IMG/VR virus record: IMGVR_UViG_3300043426_000413
Coordinates: 1-31,380 of that record
Length of the DNA: 31,380 bases
Origin: a virus
Reading direction: 5' to 3' (one strand)
Shown piece by piece: positions 1 through 7,448 of the stretch. The position numbers and the translations under genes are program-made. The notes beneath the pieces are model-generated. The model worked only from the letters and a program-made list of their open reading frames with translations. It had not been told where the DNA came from and made no database searches. Numbering within the stretch: the first letter of the stretch is position 1; each line of letters begins with the position of its first letter.

Positions 1-41
1 CCGTTGCCGCGATCGGGGGGTCAGTTAATTCATTTGGATCC
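1..41. repeat. Terminal direct repeat, left copy (circular join)
   Basis: Bases 1-41 match bases 31340-31380 at 40 of 41 positions. The only difference is position 21 (T here, G at 31360), directly after a run of six G. One reading frame continues through the overlap, so I read this as the overlap of a circular contig and not as a packaged phage terminal repeat, which is usually longer in T7-type phages. The unit length would be about 31,339 bases. Confidence 0.9.
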
Positions 42-338
42 ATCATGAATAAGGAATCAAAACATCATTACCTGCGCGTCGTTATGGAAAACAAAATGAG
101 CGAATTAATTGGCCTAAGAGATTATTCAGCTTTCACTGCGAAAGCTAATAGAGACAAACAAGATACTTCTGTAAATAAGTATTGGTGGGACAGTTATTCT
201 AATGAAACAATTAGTCTGAATCAAGAAGAAGCAATACCGATGGTTAATTACGGTCCATCTAGTTCAAGATTATTTTTAATTCCAGCAGAGAATAATAGTG
301 GCTCATATTCTGATGCCCCAACTTTTTCAAGGAGCTAA
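1..338 (+). CDS. C-terminal part of the 602-aa membrane protein that begins at 29869
   Basis: Codons begin at base 3 and are open from the left edge. They are the direct continuation of the frame that reaches base 31380. Joined through the 41-base overlap, the protein is about 602 residues. This end holds the last hydrophobic stretch (VAAIGGSVNSFGSI) and then roughly 95 polar residues rich in Ser and Asn, ending in FSRS. The ATG at 45 opens a 97-codon frame, but taking it as an independent gene is unnecessary because the same frame is open upstream. The function is unknown. The nuclease frame follows in the same phase, immediately after the TAA at 336. Confidence 0.8.
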   Translation, partial: VAAIGGSVNSFGSIMNKESKHHYLRVVMENKMSELIGLRDYSAFTAKANRDKQDTSVNKYWWDSYSNETISLNQEEAIPMVNYGPSSSRLFLIPAENNSGSYSDAPTFSRS

Positions 339-368
339 AAAATAAAAGAGTTTCAACACCAAATAGCG

Positions 369-698
369 TTGATAAATCATTTTAAAAATAATCCTATTGT
401 CTCGAAATATATTTTTCATTGTCCAAATGGCGGATTTCGAGCAAAACGGGAAGCTCAAAAATTAAAAGCGATGGGGGTTAGATCAGGGGTTTCTGACTTA
501 TTTTTGGCTTATCCAAATGCGTTTTATCACGGATTATGGCTTGAGCTTAAAAGCGAAAGGGGTAAATTGAGTGATAATCAAAATAGATGGTTACTTTTGA
601 TGAAGGGTGTTGGCTATGCTTGTTTTTATTCACATAAACTCTCTGACAGCATCGATATTATTAACAACTACATAGGAGATTCTAATGGAAAAAAGTAA
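369..698 (+). CDS. VRR-NUC domain nuclease
   Basis: This small PD-(D/E)XK-type nuclease belongs to the stand-alone VRR-NUC family common in phages, thought to act on branched or structured DNA during replication, recombination or packaging. The visible family signature is HCPNGGFRAKREAQKLKAMG, then GVSDLF (catalytic Asp), then WLELKSERG (catalytic Glu and Lys), then LSDNQNRWL. The first standard start codon is TTG at 369. However, family-like sequence (KEFQHQIALI) is encoded in frame from about 345, downstream of a good AAGGAG ribosome site at 329-334, so the protein probably begins near 342 at an ATA codon or at a mis-sequenced ATG. It overlaps the next small gene by 14 bases. The family call is firm; the start is not. 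Confidence 0.85.
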   Translation: MINHFKNNPIVSKYIFHCPNGGFRAKREAQKLKAMGVRSGVSDLFLAYPNAFYHGLWLELKSERGKLSDNQNRWLLLMKGVGYACFYSHKLSDSIDIINNYIGDSNGKK

Positions 699-834
699 AA
701 AAGATAGGGCCAATGACGAACCACTAGAGGTTCAATTGGCTAAAAAGCAACACGTGACTTCATACAAAATTGTAGAAGAAAAATTTAAAGGAGGACATGC
801 TGCTCCTATGTTTACGGATAATTCAACAGGTTAA
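685..834 (+). CDS. Hypothetical small phage protein (49 aa)
   Basis: A 49-residue charged peptide begins MEKSKKDRANDEP and ends in DNSTG. It has an ATG start preceded by TAGGAGATTCTA (GGAG, good spacing), overlaps the end of the VRR-NUC gene by 14 bases, and stops two bases before the next start. The tight packing and ribosome site support a real gene. I recognise no family. The position just before the terminase small-subunit candidate suggests a morphogenesis accessory role, which is inference. Confidence 0.6.
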   Translation: MEKSKKDRANDEPLEVQLAKKQHVTSYKIVEEKFKGGHAAPMFTDNSTG

Positions 835-836
835 TT

Positions 837-1226
837 ATGGTTCATTTAAAGCCCAGAAAAGAAATATTTAGCGGTTTATTGGAAGATGCTAAAAAAATGA
901 TTCCACTGAGCTTTTCGGCGAACGCACGAGGAATTTCCTCTAGCACGCTCTATAGGTGGCTCGAGCGTGGACTAAAAGAATCCGATGAAGGAAGAAAGAC
1001 GGAGCTGTCAAAATTTGCAATGCAGCTGCGAAAAATCGATTGCGAAAATATTGAAATTTTGATTAGTGAAGTGAGGTCAGGGTGCAAGGTTTGGCAATCT
1101 AAGGCATGGCTGCTCGAGCGCCGATATCCGACGGAGTTCACACTATATAGCGGTGAATTTAACCGATTGAGAGAGGAAATCAATGATCTAAAAGCAATGA
1201 TTCTCGAGAAAGCGGCGCAAATGTGA
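837..1226 (+). CDS. Putative terminase small subunit (HTH DNA-binding protein)
   Basis: This 129-aa protein is likely to recognise viral DNA for packaging. It has an N-terminal helix-turn-helix with the motif GISSSTLYRWLERG at about residues 32-45 and a downstream SKAWLLERRYPTEF segment. Both are typical of phage small terminases and related DNA-binding proteins in which an HTH is followed by an A-W-x-LERR-(Y/F)P motif. The C-terminus (REEINDLKAMILEKAAQM) looks like a short oligomerising coiled coil. It sits upstream of the portal gene, while the large terminase lies at the far end of the virion cluster (17127). A general phage HTH protein is the alternative. Confidence 0.65.
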   Translation: MVHLKPRKEIFSGLLEDAKKMIPLSFSANARGISSSTLYRWLERGLKESDEGRKTELSKFAMQLRKIDCENIEILISEVRSGCKVWQSKAWLLERRYPTEFTLYSGEFNRLREEINDLKAMILEKAAQM

Positions 1227-1639
1227 TAGCTATTTTTTTATTTTTCAATAAAGGGCTAGGAAAGTTTGTTAATTTCATCAGAGATAAAAATTTTCTGCAT
1301 TCGGCCGTGATTTGTTACCGTGGAGATGTGCCTATTTTGCTAGAAATTTCTAGAAGTGGAATTGCATATCGCGTTTTAAAAACAGAGGATATGGCTAAGC
1401 TGATGGAAAAAATTACTCTAATGCCGAACCTTACCCATTATGTCGCAGTAAGAATAAAAAAAGAAGCTTTTATTCAAGAACTTCCGATCAGATTTTTCAC
1501 CTGTAATGAGCTGTGCAGATTTTTCACCGGTGTTGATATAGGCCTGACTTTGAGCCCAAAACATTTATTTCAAAAATTAGTTGATTTCAAAAATAAAAAT
1601 TTCTTCGTGATGAACGTATGGAGTAGAAATGGCAACTGA
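1223..1639 (+). CDS. Hypothetical phage protein, possibly papain/NlpC-like fold
   Basis: The 138-aa protein overlaps the preceding gene by 4 bases (ATGA). It resembles a poorly characterised podovirus family placed between terminase and portal genes. In that family an early His (here in FLHSAVICYRGD) and a later Cys in a TCxEL-type motif (here FFTCNELCRFFTGV) followed by LSPKHLFQKL suggest a small cysteine-hydrolase-like fold. I see these residues but cannot show that they form a catalytic dyad. The N-terminus is hydrophobic (MIAIFLFF) but is followed at once by charged sequence, so a signal peptide is doubtful. Its role in virion assembly is inferred from position. Confidence 0.5.
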   Translation: MIAIFLFFNKGLGKFVNFIRDKNFLHSAVICYRGDVPILLEISRSGIAYRVLKTEDMAKLMEKITLMPNLTHYVAVRIKKEAFIQELPIRFFTCNELCRFFTGVDIGLTLSPKHLFQKLVDFKNKNFFVMNVWSRNGN

Positions 1640-1820
1640 CGATTCTGCAAGCAAGGAGATGGATAAACAAGTTTTAGATCAAAAAGCTGAAATGACAAAA
1701 AAGCTTAATGCTTTATCTGAGGCAAGGATGGATATTCTTAAGTCACAAGGCGGGCAGCAGTGGAAATCAAATAAAGATGATGAAAAGCCTGCTCCTCTTA
1801 CAGAAGGATGGTTTTTTTGA
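1629..1820 (+). CDS. Hypothetical small virion-operon protein (63 aa)
   Basis: A 63-residue, highly charged, probably helical protein (MATDDSASKEMDKQVLDQKA...) overlaps the previous gene by 11 bases and the portal start by one base (TGATG). Short helical proteins in this position, just ahead of the portal gene, are common in T7-like podoviruses. I recognise no specific family. The overlap arrangement supports translation coupled to the portal gene. Confidence 0.55.
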   Translation: MATDDSASKEMDKQVLDQKAEMTKKLNALSEARMDILKSQGGQQWKSNKDDEKPAPLTEGWFF

Positions 1821-3394
1821 TGTCAAAAAATATAGCGCCTTCGCCAAAAGATTTACTTGATAGATATTTAGAATCGAAAAATGACAAAGATAAATGGCTG
1901 GATATCTATCAAGACCTATATCGCTATGTAATCCCAAATAGAGATGCGTATAACATCGAATTCGGCTATAACGACTCAGGAAAACAGGCTGCAAAAATCT
2001 GGGATTCGACCGCCGTGATGTGCGCATATCAACGCGCTAATGATTTACACGGACTATTGCTGCCTCATGATCGGGTCTGGGGCAAGCTCAGTCTAGATGA
2101 TCATCTTTTTAGTAAAGACGATATAGAGAGCCTAAAACCCGTCTTAGACGAAGCAAATGATCGAATTTTTTATTATTTGAATCAGTCTAATTTATCCAGG
2201 GCTGTCGCTTCGAGCAATTTAGATCTGGTTGGCGGAACTGCAGCGCTTTGGATCGAATCAATTGACGATTTTAATCCACTTCGGTTCACGCCTGTACCAG
2301 CTGTTTGTTTAATAATAGAATTTAGCTCTGAAGACATTGCTGATACCTGCTGGTTTAAAATAAAAATGAGTGGGAGGAAAATTTTATCAACGTTTCCTAA
2401 GTACAAAAATAATAAATTATCCGATAAACCGAATGAACTGCACGAATTAATCTACGGCCAGATCAAAATATCTGAGCGAGAATTCTACCTGTATGCGTTT
2501 TTGGAATCTGATCCGCTAAATGTGCTATGGGACGTGTTTAGAGATTATAAACAAATATTGGTATATAGGGACCAAGTTCGTCCGGGTGAATCGGAAGGGC
2601 GGGGGATTGGCCTCGATTTATTGCCCGCAATCAAAGATTTAAACAGAATCGTGGAATATTCTAGAAAATCGCTCGAGTTTAAAGCATATCCCCCCATTTT
2701 TTATGACCTTAACTCAAGATTCAATCCGCATTCATTAAGGACCTTTGCCGGATCCATGCTGGCAAGAGATCCAAATTCGCGCATGCCGCTTGAGGCGATG
2801 CGGATGCCGGAATACTCCGACGTTCTAAATCATATTCAGGATCTTCGTGGCCTTATAAAGCTGGGGTTTCAGGTTGACCAGCTAGGGGAAATAAATAGTA
2901 GCGTAAAGAGTGCAACTGAGATTTCTATTAGGGAAAATCGAGCGCAACGAACATCGGCGACGGATATATCACGACTTATCAACGAGTTACCTAAACAGAT
3001 TTATACCATATCTGCCAAAATATTGGCGGCTAGAGGGCTGCTCATTAAGGATAAAAGCATAGGGAATATTAACCCGCATTTGTTTAGATTTGATTTTCAA
3101 TCACCCTTGTATGATCTTCAAAAACAACAAGATTTATCGCATTTTGCGACGATGGCACAGATTTTACAGCAATTTGGCGGTGAGGGCGCTGTGATGGGGG
3201 CGACAAATATGGCGGAATGTATTTCATTTATAGCTGAAAAATTAGATATACCGGCCAAGTTAATTAAATCTAAAGAACAGTTTAATTCTTTCATGAAAAA
3301 TTTGGCGCAACAAGCTCAGCAAGCACAATTGCCAACCCCGTCAACACAGGCGAGCGATGTACAACTTCCGTCGAATCAAGAGATAAAAGTATGA
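1820..3394 (+). CDS. Portal protein (podovirus head-to-tail connector)
   Basis: This is the portal, the dodecameric ring at one capsid vertex through which DNA is pumped and to which the tail attaches. The N-terminus (LDRYLESKNDKDKWLDIYQDLYRYVIPNR) and the following DSTAVMCAYQRANDLHGLL and PHDRVWGKL segments match the head-tail connector family of T7-like phages. The length of about 524 aa is typical. I chose ATG 1820 because it overlaps the upstream stop (TGATG) and lies downstream of AGAAGGA; an in-frame ATG at 1808 would add only MVFL. The C-terminus is Gln-rich, as in many portals, and its stop overlaps the next gene by 4 bases. Confidence 0.92.
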   Translation: MSKNIAPSPKDLLDRYLESKNDKDKWLDIYQDLYRYVIPNRDAYNIEFGYNDSGKQAAKIWDSTAVMCAYQRANDLHGLLLPHDRVWGKLSLDDHLFSKDDIESLKPVLDEANDRIFYYLNQSNLSRAVASSNLDLVGGTAALWIESIDDFNPLRFTPVPAVCLIIEFSSEDIADTCWFKIKMSGRKILSTFPKYKNNKLSDKPNELHELIYGQIKISEREFYLYAFLESDPLNVLWDVFRDYKQILVYRDQVRPGESEGRGIGLDLLPAIKDLNRIVEYSRKSLEFKAYPPIFYDLNSRFNPHSLRTFAGSMLARDPNSRMPLEAMRMPEYSDVLNHIQDLRGLIKLGFQVDQLGEINSSVKSATEISIRENRAQRTSATDISRLINELPKQIYTISAKILAARGLLIKDKSIGNINPHLFRFDFQSPLYDLQKQQDLSHFATMAQILQQFGGEGAVMGATNMAECISFIAEKLDIPAKLIKSKEQFNSFMKNLAQQAQQAQLPTPSTQASDVQLPSNQEIKV

Positions 3395-3645
3395 TTGAGT
3401 ATCTGTTATTAGAAAAAAAAATAGATAAAGAGCAGTACCTTATGTACAAGATTTTTAAATCAGATGATGGCGCTGATTTTTTACAGCGTGCATTAAATAG
3501 AATTATTATGGAAGAGCCAGTTTCTTTTGACCACGGCGCTATATCTTGGCGTGACGGACGGCATTCCGTATTCAGAGAGATAAAAAATAGCATTAAATTT
3601 ATTGATAATGAAATAGAGAGGTTTTTAAAAGATGAATCAAAATGA
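3391..3645 (+). CDS. Bbp19-like phage protein
   Basis: This 84-aa protein carries the pattern of the Bbp19 family of podovirus structural-operon proteins: an early hydrophobic/charged segment (MYKIFKSDDGADFLQ) and then the signature SFDHGAISWRDGRHSVFREI, where the family shows F-D-x(n)-DGRRSV-x-(K/R)-I. The gene sits between portal and scaffold, overlapping both neighbours (4 and 14 bases), which is the usual context. The family's exact role is not established; an assembly or minor virion role is inferred from position. Confidence 0.7.
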   Translation: MIEYLLLEKKIDKEQYLMYKIFKSDDGADFLQRALNRIIMEEPVSFDHGAISWRDGRHSVFREIKNSIKFIDNEIERFLKDESK

Positions 3646-4258
3646 AATAGTTCAAGAAGAGCCGAAATTATATGCTGGTAAATACAAGTCAGTTGAAGAG
3701 CTAGAAAAAGGCTACTGTCACTCTTTGCAGGCATTAAATGAAATTAAATCGGAGCTAAAATCATTCACAGCTCCTGAAGAATATATTATTCCTGATGTCA
3801 AGACGCACCATGAGATCATATCCCGCGCAAAAGAATTAGCTAAAAGCACAGGACTGTCTCAATCGCAATTTGACGCGGTTGTTAGGAAAATGGATGAAAA
3901 GAACAGGGATTCAATTGAAAAGTTTGAAGAGTCTAAGAAAAGAGCAGGTGAAAAACTGGATATTTTAGAGGATTACGTCTCTAGACATTATCCGAAAAAA
4001 TTGAAATCAACGATTATAAATTCGCTGGTAATGGATCCGGAAGCAATGGATGAAGCATTGAAGCACAGGGAATCCATGTTAAACACGCAAGTCCCAGGGA
4101 TTCATTCCGCACGAGGCTCATCCTTTTCAACCAATGATAATAAAGAAAAAGAAAAAATGATTGAAGCTATGCGTAATTATAATTCTAATCCTACAAAAGA
4201 AAATTTAGATTACTACATGAAGCGCATTGAGTCGGTTGCGAAAAACAAGAAAGTGTAG
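3632..4258 (+). CDS. Capsid scaffolding protein
   Basis: A 208-aa, strongly charged, largely helical protein lies directly before the major capsid gene, as T7 gp9-type scaffolds do. The N-terminal phrase LYAGKYKSVEELEKGY followed by APEEYIIPD is characteristic of phage scaffold and capsid-assembly proteins. The middle is coiled-coil-like (KMDEKNRDSIEKFEESKKRAGEKL) and the basic C-terminus (RIESVAKNKKV) suits docking to capsid subunits. Scaffold would nucleate procapsid assembly and be lost on DNA entry. ATG 3632 overlaps the previous gene and is preceded by GAGAGGTTTTTAAAAG, a fair ribosome site. Confidence 0.85.
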   Translation: MNQNEIVQEEPKLYAGKYKSVEELEKGYCHSLQALNEIKSELKSFTAPEEYIIPDVKTHHEIISRAKELAKSTGLSQSQFDAVVRKMDEKNRDSIEKFEESKKRAGEKLDILEDYVSRHYPKKLKSTIINSLVMDPEAMDEALKHRESMLNTQVPGIHSARGSSFSTNDNKEKEKMIEAMRNYNSNPTKENLDYYMKRIESVAKNKKV

Positions 4259-4263
4259 TAATC

Positions 4264-4417
4264 TTTTTCCCATAAATTGGGAAGTCTACCTTTTCTGTTT
4301 ATCAATTCAATATCAGCCCGTAATGTGTATCAGCACATCTATGACAACCTGGTAGGTGAAATTAGTTTGTACCTATTTTTTTTAGGTATTTTTAATCTAT
4401 TTTTAACCTATGAGGTT
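4264..4417 (+). promoter_or_regulatory. Hairpin-rich leader before the capsid gene
   Basis: The 161 bases between scaffold and capsid genes hold several small inverted repeats on the plus strand: TTCCCA-TAAAT-TGGGAA (4267-4283), ATGTG/CACAT (4323-4338), ACCT-GGT-AGGT (4347-4357), TACCTA-T7-TAGGTA (4370-4388) followed by TTTTT, and AACCT-ATG-AGGTT (4405-4417). The fourth is the best terminator-like element. The last contains the capsid ribosome site GAGG in its 3' arm. Three of them share the ACCT/AGGT core, so alternative pairings are possible. An attenuator or an RNA processing or stability element that raises capsid expression is inferred. The 71-codon frame at 4277-4492 is judged non-coding. 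Confidence 0.55.
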
Positions 4418-4419
4418 TT

Positions 4420-5310
4420 ATGTCTACTGACTATAAATGCTATTCAGAACTATTCGACACCGAAGTTACGCAGCAATATCAGAATAGTTTAAAATTAAGA
4501 CATACCATCGACGAACGAGAAGGCCTTACCGGAACGTTTTTAAATATTCCAATTTCAGATCTTCTGGAATTGAAATCGGCAACGTTTGAAGCGAGCGACA
4601 TTTTAGCGACTAATGTTCGAGAAACTAATATACAAGTCCCCACGAGCAATTATTACCTAAAAACGGTAATTAATGGCGGAGAAAAAACGCTTTATAACTT
4701 TCATAAAGTTCGAGAACACGCGTCTTTGCACGCAAAAGCTAGTGCGCGGATCCTTGACTATATAAAAATCAACGCCATATACAAGGATGAGCAATATATT
4801 GCAGGAAAAATAGCAAAAATTCCATTAAAAACAGGAAAAAACACTGGTTTTAATGTTGATAAGCTGACGGCTGCGAACTCAATACTAGAAGACCAAGGCA
4901 TTGAAATTGGCCCGAAGAAAGTTTCTGGGTGGATACCTGCTCGATTAAAGCCTAACTTTATGGAAGACCAGCGCGTTTTCAGTATATACAGCAACCATGA
5001 AAAACCATTGGCTAACTATCAAATTACAGAATATTTAGGCGTGGATTTTAGAATTCTTGGTCAAAAGGGCATAAATACAATTCCATTTATTGAGGACCAA
5101 GAAAATGGAAATAGAACTTACCAAGTGCCTATAGTCCATCGCGACGCAATCGTGCAAGGGTTTAACAGAACTATTTCTACATCCGTCACTTGGTTGCCCC
5201 ATCAGGATAGGTGGGAACTACTAACTTCTGTGACGACTGGCGCAAAATTGGTGAAACCGGAAGGCGTGGTCATGATAGAAGCGGAATCGATCCCGAAATC
5301 TAATGTTTGA
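4420..5310 (+). CDS. Major capsid protein
   Basis: This 296-aa protein is placed straight after the scaffold and matches the podovirus capsid family: N-terminal YSELFDTEVTQQYQNS, then HTIDEREGLTGTF, and later N-ILEDQGIE (segments where HK97-fold podovirus capsids such as those of phiKMV-like phages are conserved). The ending VTTGAKLVKPEGVVMIEAE is also typical. It would form the icosahedral shell. ATG 4420 has GAGG five bases upstream, inside the small hairpin at 4405-4417. The gene overlaps the next one by 8 bases. Confidence 0.88.
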   Translation: MSTDYKCYSELFDTEVTQQYQNSLKLRHTIDEREGLTGTFLNIPISDLLELKSATFEASDILATNVRETNIQVPTSNYYLKTVINGGEKTLYNFHKVREHASLHAKASARILDYIKINAIYKDEQYIAGKIAKIPLKTGKNTGFNVDKLTAANSILEDQGIEIGPKKVSGWIPARLKPNFMEDQRVFSIYSNHEKPLANYQITEYLGVDFRILGQKGINTIPFIEDQENGNRTYQVPIVHRDAIVQGFNRTISTSVTWLPHQDRWELLTSVTTGAKLVKPEGVVMIEAESIPKSNV

Positions 5311-5566
5311 AATATATCCTGTAAATGGGGGGCTAACATATAGTTCCCCAAATCTTTATACAGCAGTCACGTCAGACACATTTGATTTGGTTATTAGCAA
5401 GGATTATGGCCAAGATTTATATGAAAAGGGGTTAATTGGCGAACAATCAAACGTCTTTATAAAAACTTCAGATGGTGTTTTTTTAATGAGCTTTACTTTG
5501 GATCCAACAAGCAAAAAAATAGTTGGCAGTAAATTATTAGACCTGAAAAAAGAAGAAAAATTATGA
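5303..5566 (+). CDS. Small virion-operon protein, first of three related domains
   Basis: The 87-aa product has no family I can name, but it aligns with the product of the next gene and with the first 80-90 residues of the gene after that: a start of the form (L/I)xPVxxG, a P-N-L-Y-T-A segment, a G-L-I turn, an N-V-F-I strand and a G-V-F-L-M/V strand near the end. It is probably an all-beta domain. Placed directly behind the capsid gene, a capsid decoration or head-surface role is plausible. The start overlaps the capsid stop by 8 bases with no clear ribosome site, implying coupled translation. Confidence 0.65.
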   Translation: MFEIYPVNGGLTYSSPNLYTAVTSDTFDLVISKDYGQDLYEKGLIGEQSNVFIKTSDGVFLMSFTLDPTSKKIVGSKLLDLKKEEKL

Positions 5567-5802
5567 GTAATATCACTTTTCTCCAATTAGAGCCGGTAAA
5601 TCTTAATACTGGAAGCGAGCCAACAATATTTATCGCTCAGGTTCCAAAAGATAACTATGAATCCTGTCTAAAAGAGGGTTACACGGATGTTTATTTCAAT
5701 AAAGGGTTAGTAAAAGAAAAAGACGTATTTTGCATTTATTCTGTTGGGGTATTTATCTTGACAAGAAACAATTCTCTAACCAAACTTATTAAGGTTTTGT
5801 AG
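5563..5802 (+). CDS. Small virion-operon protein, second of three related domains
   Basis: The 79-aa product is similar in pattern to its neighbours: LEPVN, P-T-I-F-I-A-Q-V-P, an L-K-E-G-Y turn, K-G-L-V, D-V-F-C-I and G-V-F-I-L. The shared G-Y/G-L and V-F motifs indicate tandem duplication followed by divergence. Its start overlaps the upstream stop by four bases (ATGA), with AGAAGAAAAA as a weak ribosome site, and its TAG overlaps the GTG of the next gene. A capsid-surface or head-fibre role is inferred from location only. Confidence 0.65.
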   Translation: MSNITFLQLEPVNLNTGSEPTIFIAQVPKDNYESCLKEGYTDVYFNKGLVKEKDVFCIYSVGVFILTRNNSLTKLIKVL

Positions 5803-7448
5803 TGTTGTTAAGCTTGTGTTCAATAACGAAAGGATATAACAGCAAAGCGCCCAATATTTATGCTGGATTTACAGATGATGAATTAAAAAACATTATTTTA
5901 AAAGGCTATTTAGCGGGAACGGAAGCATTCTTCAGTTTAATTCAAAACATAAAAGACAGCGATGTTATTTTTATTAACTTCAACAAAGGCTCTGGGCTTT
6001 TTGTTTTCGATGCATCCCAGGATAGGTTAATCCTATCGAAATCTTTTCTAAAAGATTATGATTTTGATAAATCGCCATTAAGGGATGACTCCCTGATAGG
6101 CCCAGAAGCTATCCCTCCATTTGGATTAAAGCCATCAAAGAATTTTTTTAATGTTCCATTTATTTCGAGCTTAGATCCGGATAAAACGAGTTTTAGTGAA
6201 AAAATTACTGTTTCGATGAATGGAAATAATTTATCCTACGTAACAGAAGTAATTTTTGGCGAATATAGCGTGGAATTCATCGTATTAGACGATGGGAAAA
6301 TCCATTTCGATGTTCCTGCGCTGGAAAAGGAAGGCGACTATTCTGTTTATGTGAAGAATGCATTTGTAATTTCAAATAAAAAAACATTCCAATTCCAAAA
6401 AATAAAGCCAGTAATATCTAGCATAAAACCAAATAAAGGCGCTTTAAACGAATCTGTTCCCATTGTTGTAACAGGAAAAAATTTTTATACAGTAACAAAT
6501 GCCGTTTTTGCCGGGAAAGATATTTTACCTACTGAAATTTCCGAGACGACACTAACAATTATCCCTAAAAAGCGATCTAAGCTAGGAACAGTACAACTTT
6601 ATTTAGAAAGCCCTGAAGGAAGGAGCAATAAAGTCCAATTTGAATTTATCTCAGCAGAAGTTATTAAATCTATAACGCCTAATTTTGGCCCATTAAAAGG
6701 CGGAACAGATTTTGCCATAGAACTTGAAAATTTTAAACAGGCTTTGGAGTTAAAATTTGGCGATGTAGATGCCGCAGCTAAGATAAAGGAAAATGGGGTA
6801 ATATTTGGTAAAGTGCCGAAGGGGAAAACTAGCGATCCAGTTAACGTTTCTGTTAGGAACTTAGCAGGATGGAGTAATTCTGTCCCATTTTATTATTATG
6901 ATGACCTTCCTTCGATAAGTGGAATTTCTCCAAATTTATTACATGTCGAAGAAAGCGGAGTGACGATTACGATAATAGGGAAAAACTTCACGCCTAATAA
7001 TATCGTTAACGTTAATAATATTGATATTTTTCAAATTAATTTCATAGATAATAATACTCTTACATTTGTTGCTCCAAAATCTGATAAACCGCAAGGCGTA
7101 GATGTTTATGTTAATAGGCCAGGGGATGGAAATTCTAATAAGGTCAAATTATTCTACAAATCAAAAATTTTACCAGAAATAAAAAAAATAGAGCCAGGGG
7201 AAGGGAAAATAGAGGGCGGGGATAAAATTCATATACAAGGGGAACACTTATTAAAAACGAATAAAATCACTTTTAATGGCAAGGATGGGAAAATAGAAAT
7301 TAACAATGATAATTTTGTGGATGTAATTACGCCGCCTGCTGATCATGAAGGGGAATGTGAAGTTATTTTATACACGTTTGAGGGGCAAGCAACTTGCCCA
7401 AAAGACACGTTCACTTATGTAAACGACGTCCCTGTGCCCCCATCATGA
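5802..7448 (+). CDS. Head/tail surface protein: small domain fused to IPT/TIG repeats
   Basis: This 548-aa protein has about 90 N-terminal residues matching the two preceding small proteins (P-N-I-Y-A-G-F, L-K-G-Y-L-A-G, D-V-I-F-I-N, G-L-F-V-F-D) followed by about five immunoglobulin-like IPT/TIG repeats. Repeats begin near ISSLDPDKTSFSE, ISSIKPNKGALNE, IKSITPNFGPLKGG, ISGISPNLLHVEES and IKKIEPGEGKIEGG; several show the family's V-x-G-K-N-F phrase. Such repeats on phage particles usually decorate the capsid or tail and bind cell-surface glycans. The start is GTG, overlapping the previous TAG. Its end overlaps the tail tubular A gene by 4 bases. The exact location on the virion is unknown. Confidence 0.8.
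   Translation: MLLSLCSITKGYNSKAPNIYAGFTDDELKNIILKGYLAGTEAFFSLIQNIKDSDVIFINFNKGSGLFVFDASQDRLILSKSFLKDYDFDKSPLRDDSLIGPEAIPPFGLKPSKNFFNVPFISSLDPDKTSFSEKITVSMNGNNLSYVTEVIFGEYSVEFIVLDDGKIHFDVPALEKEGDYSVYVKNAFVISNKKTFQFQKIKPVISSIKPNKGALNESVPIVVTGKNFYTVTNAVFAGKDILPTEISETTLTIIPKKRSKLGTVQLYLESPEGRSNKVQFEFISAEVIKSITPNFGPLKGGTDFAIELENFKQALELKFGDVDAAAKIKENGVIFGKVPKGKTSDPVNVSVRNLAGWSNSVPFYYYDDLPSISGISPNLLHVEESGVTITIIGKNFTPNNIVNVNNIDIFQINFIDNNTLTFVAPKSDKPQGVDVYVNRPGDGNSNKVKLFYKSKILPEIKKIEPGEGKIEGGDKIHIQGEHLLKTNKITFNGKDGKIEINNDNFVDVITPPADHEGECEVILYTFEGQATCPKDTFTYVNDVPVPPS

Noticed and set aside
1-41. Short terminal repeat as a packaged phage end
   Set aside because: 41 bases with one mismatch fit a contig overlap better. 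T7-type packaged repeats are usually longer, and a gene runs through the join.
45-338. Separate 97-aa gene at the left edge
   Set aside because: The frame is open to base 3 and continues the frame reaching 31380, so it is the tail of one long gene.
3391-3645. Diversity-generating retroelement, suggested by the Bbp19-like protein known from Bordetella phage BPP-1
   Set aside because: There is no reverse transcriptase or template/variable repeat pair in the window.
4277-4492. 71-codon frame starting at TTG in the capsid leader
   Set aside because: It overlaps the hairpin cluster and the capsid start in another phase, has no ribosome site, and its protein is low-complexity hydrophobic sequence.
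7394-7447. Longer N-terminus for tail tubular protein A
   Set aside because: The extra residues are the upstream gene read in another phase. ATG 7445 gives the normal family start.
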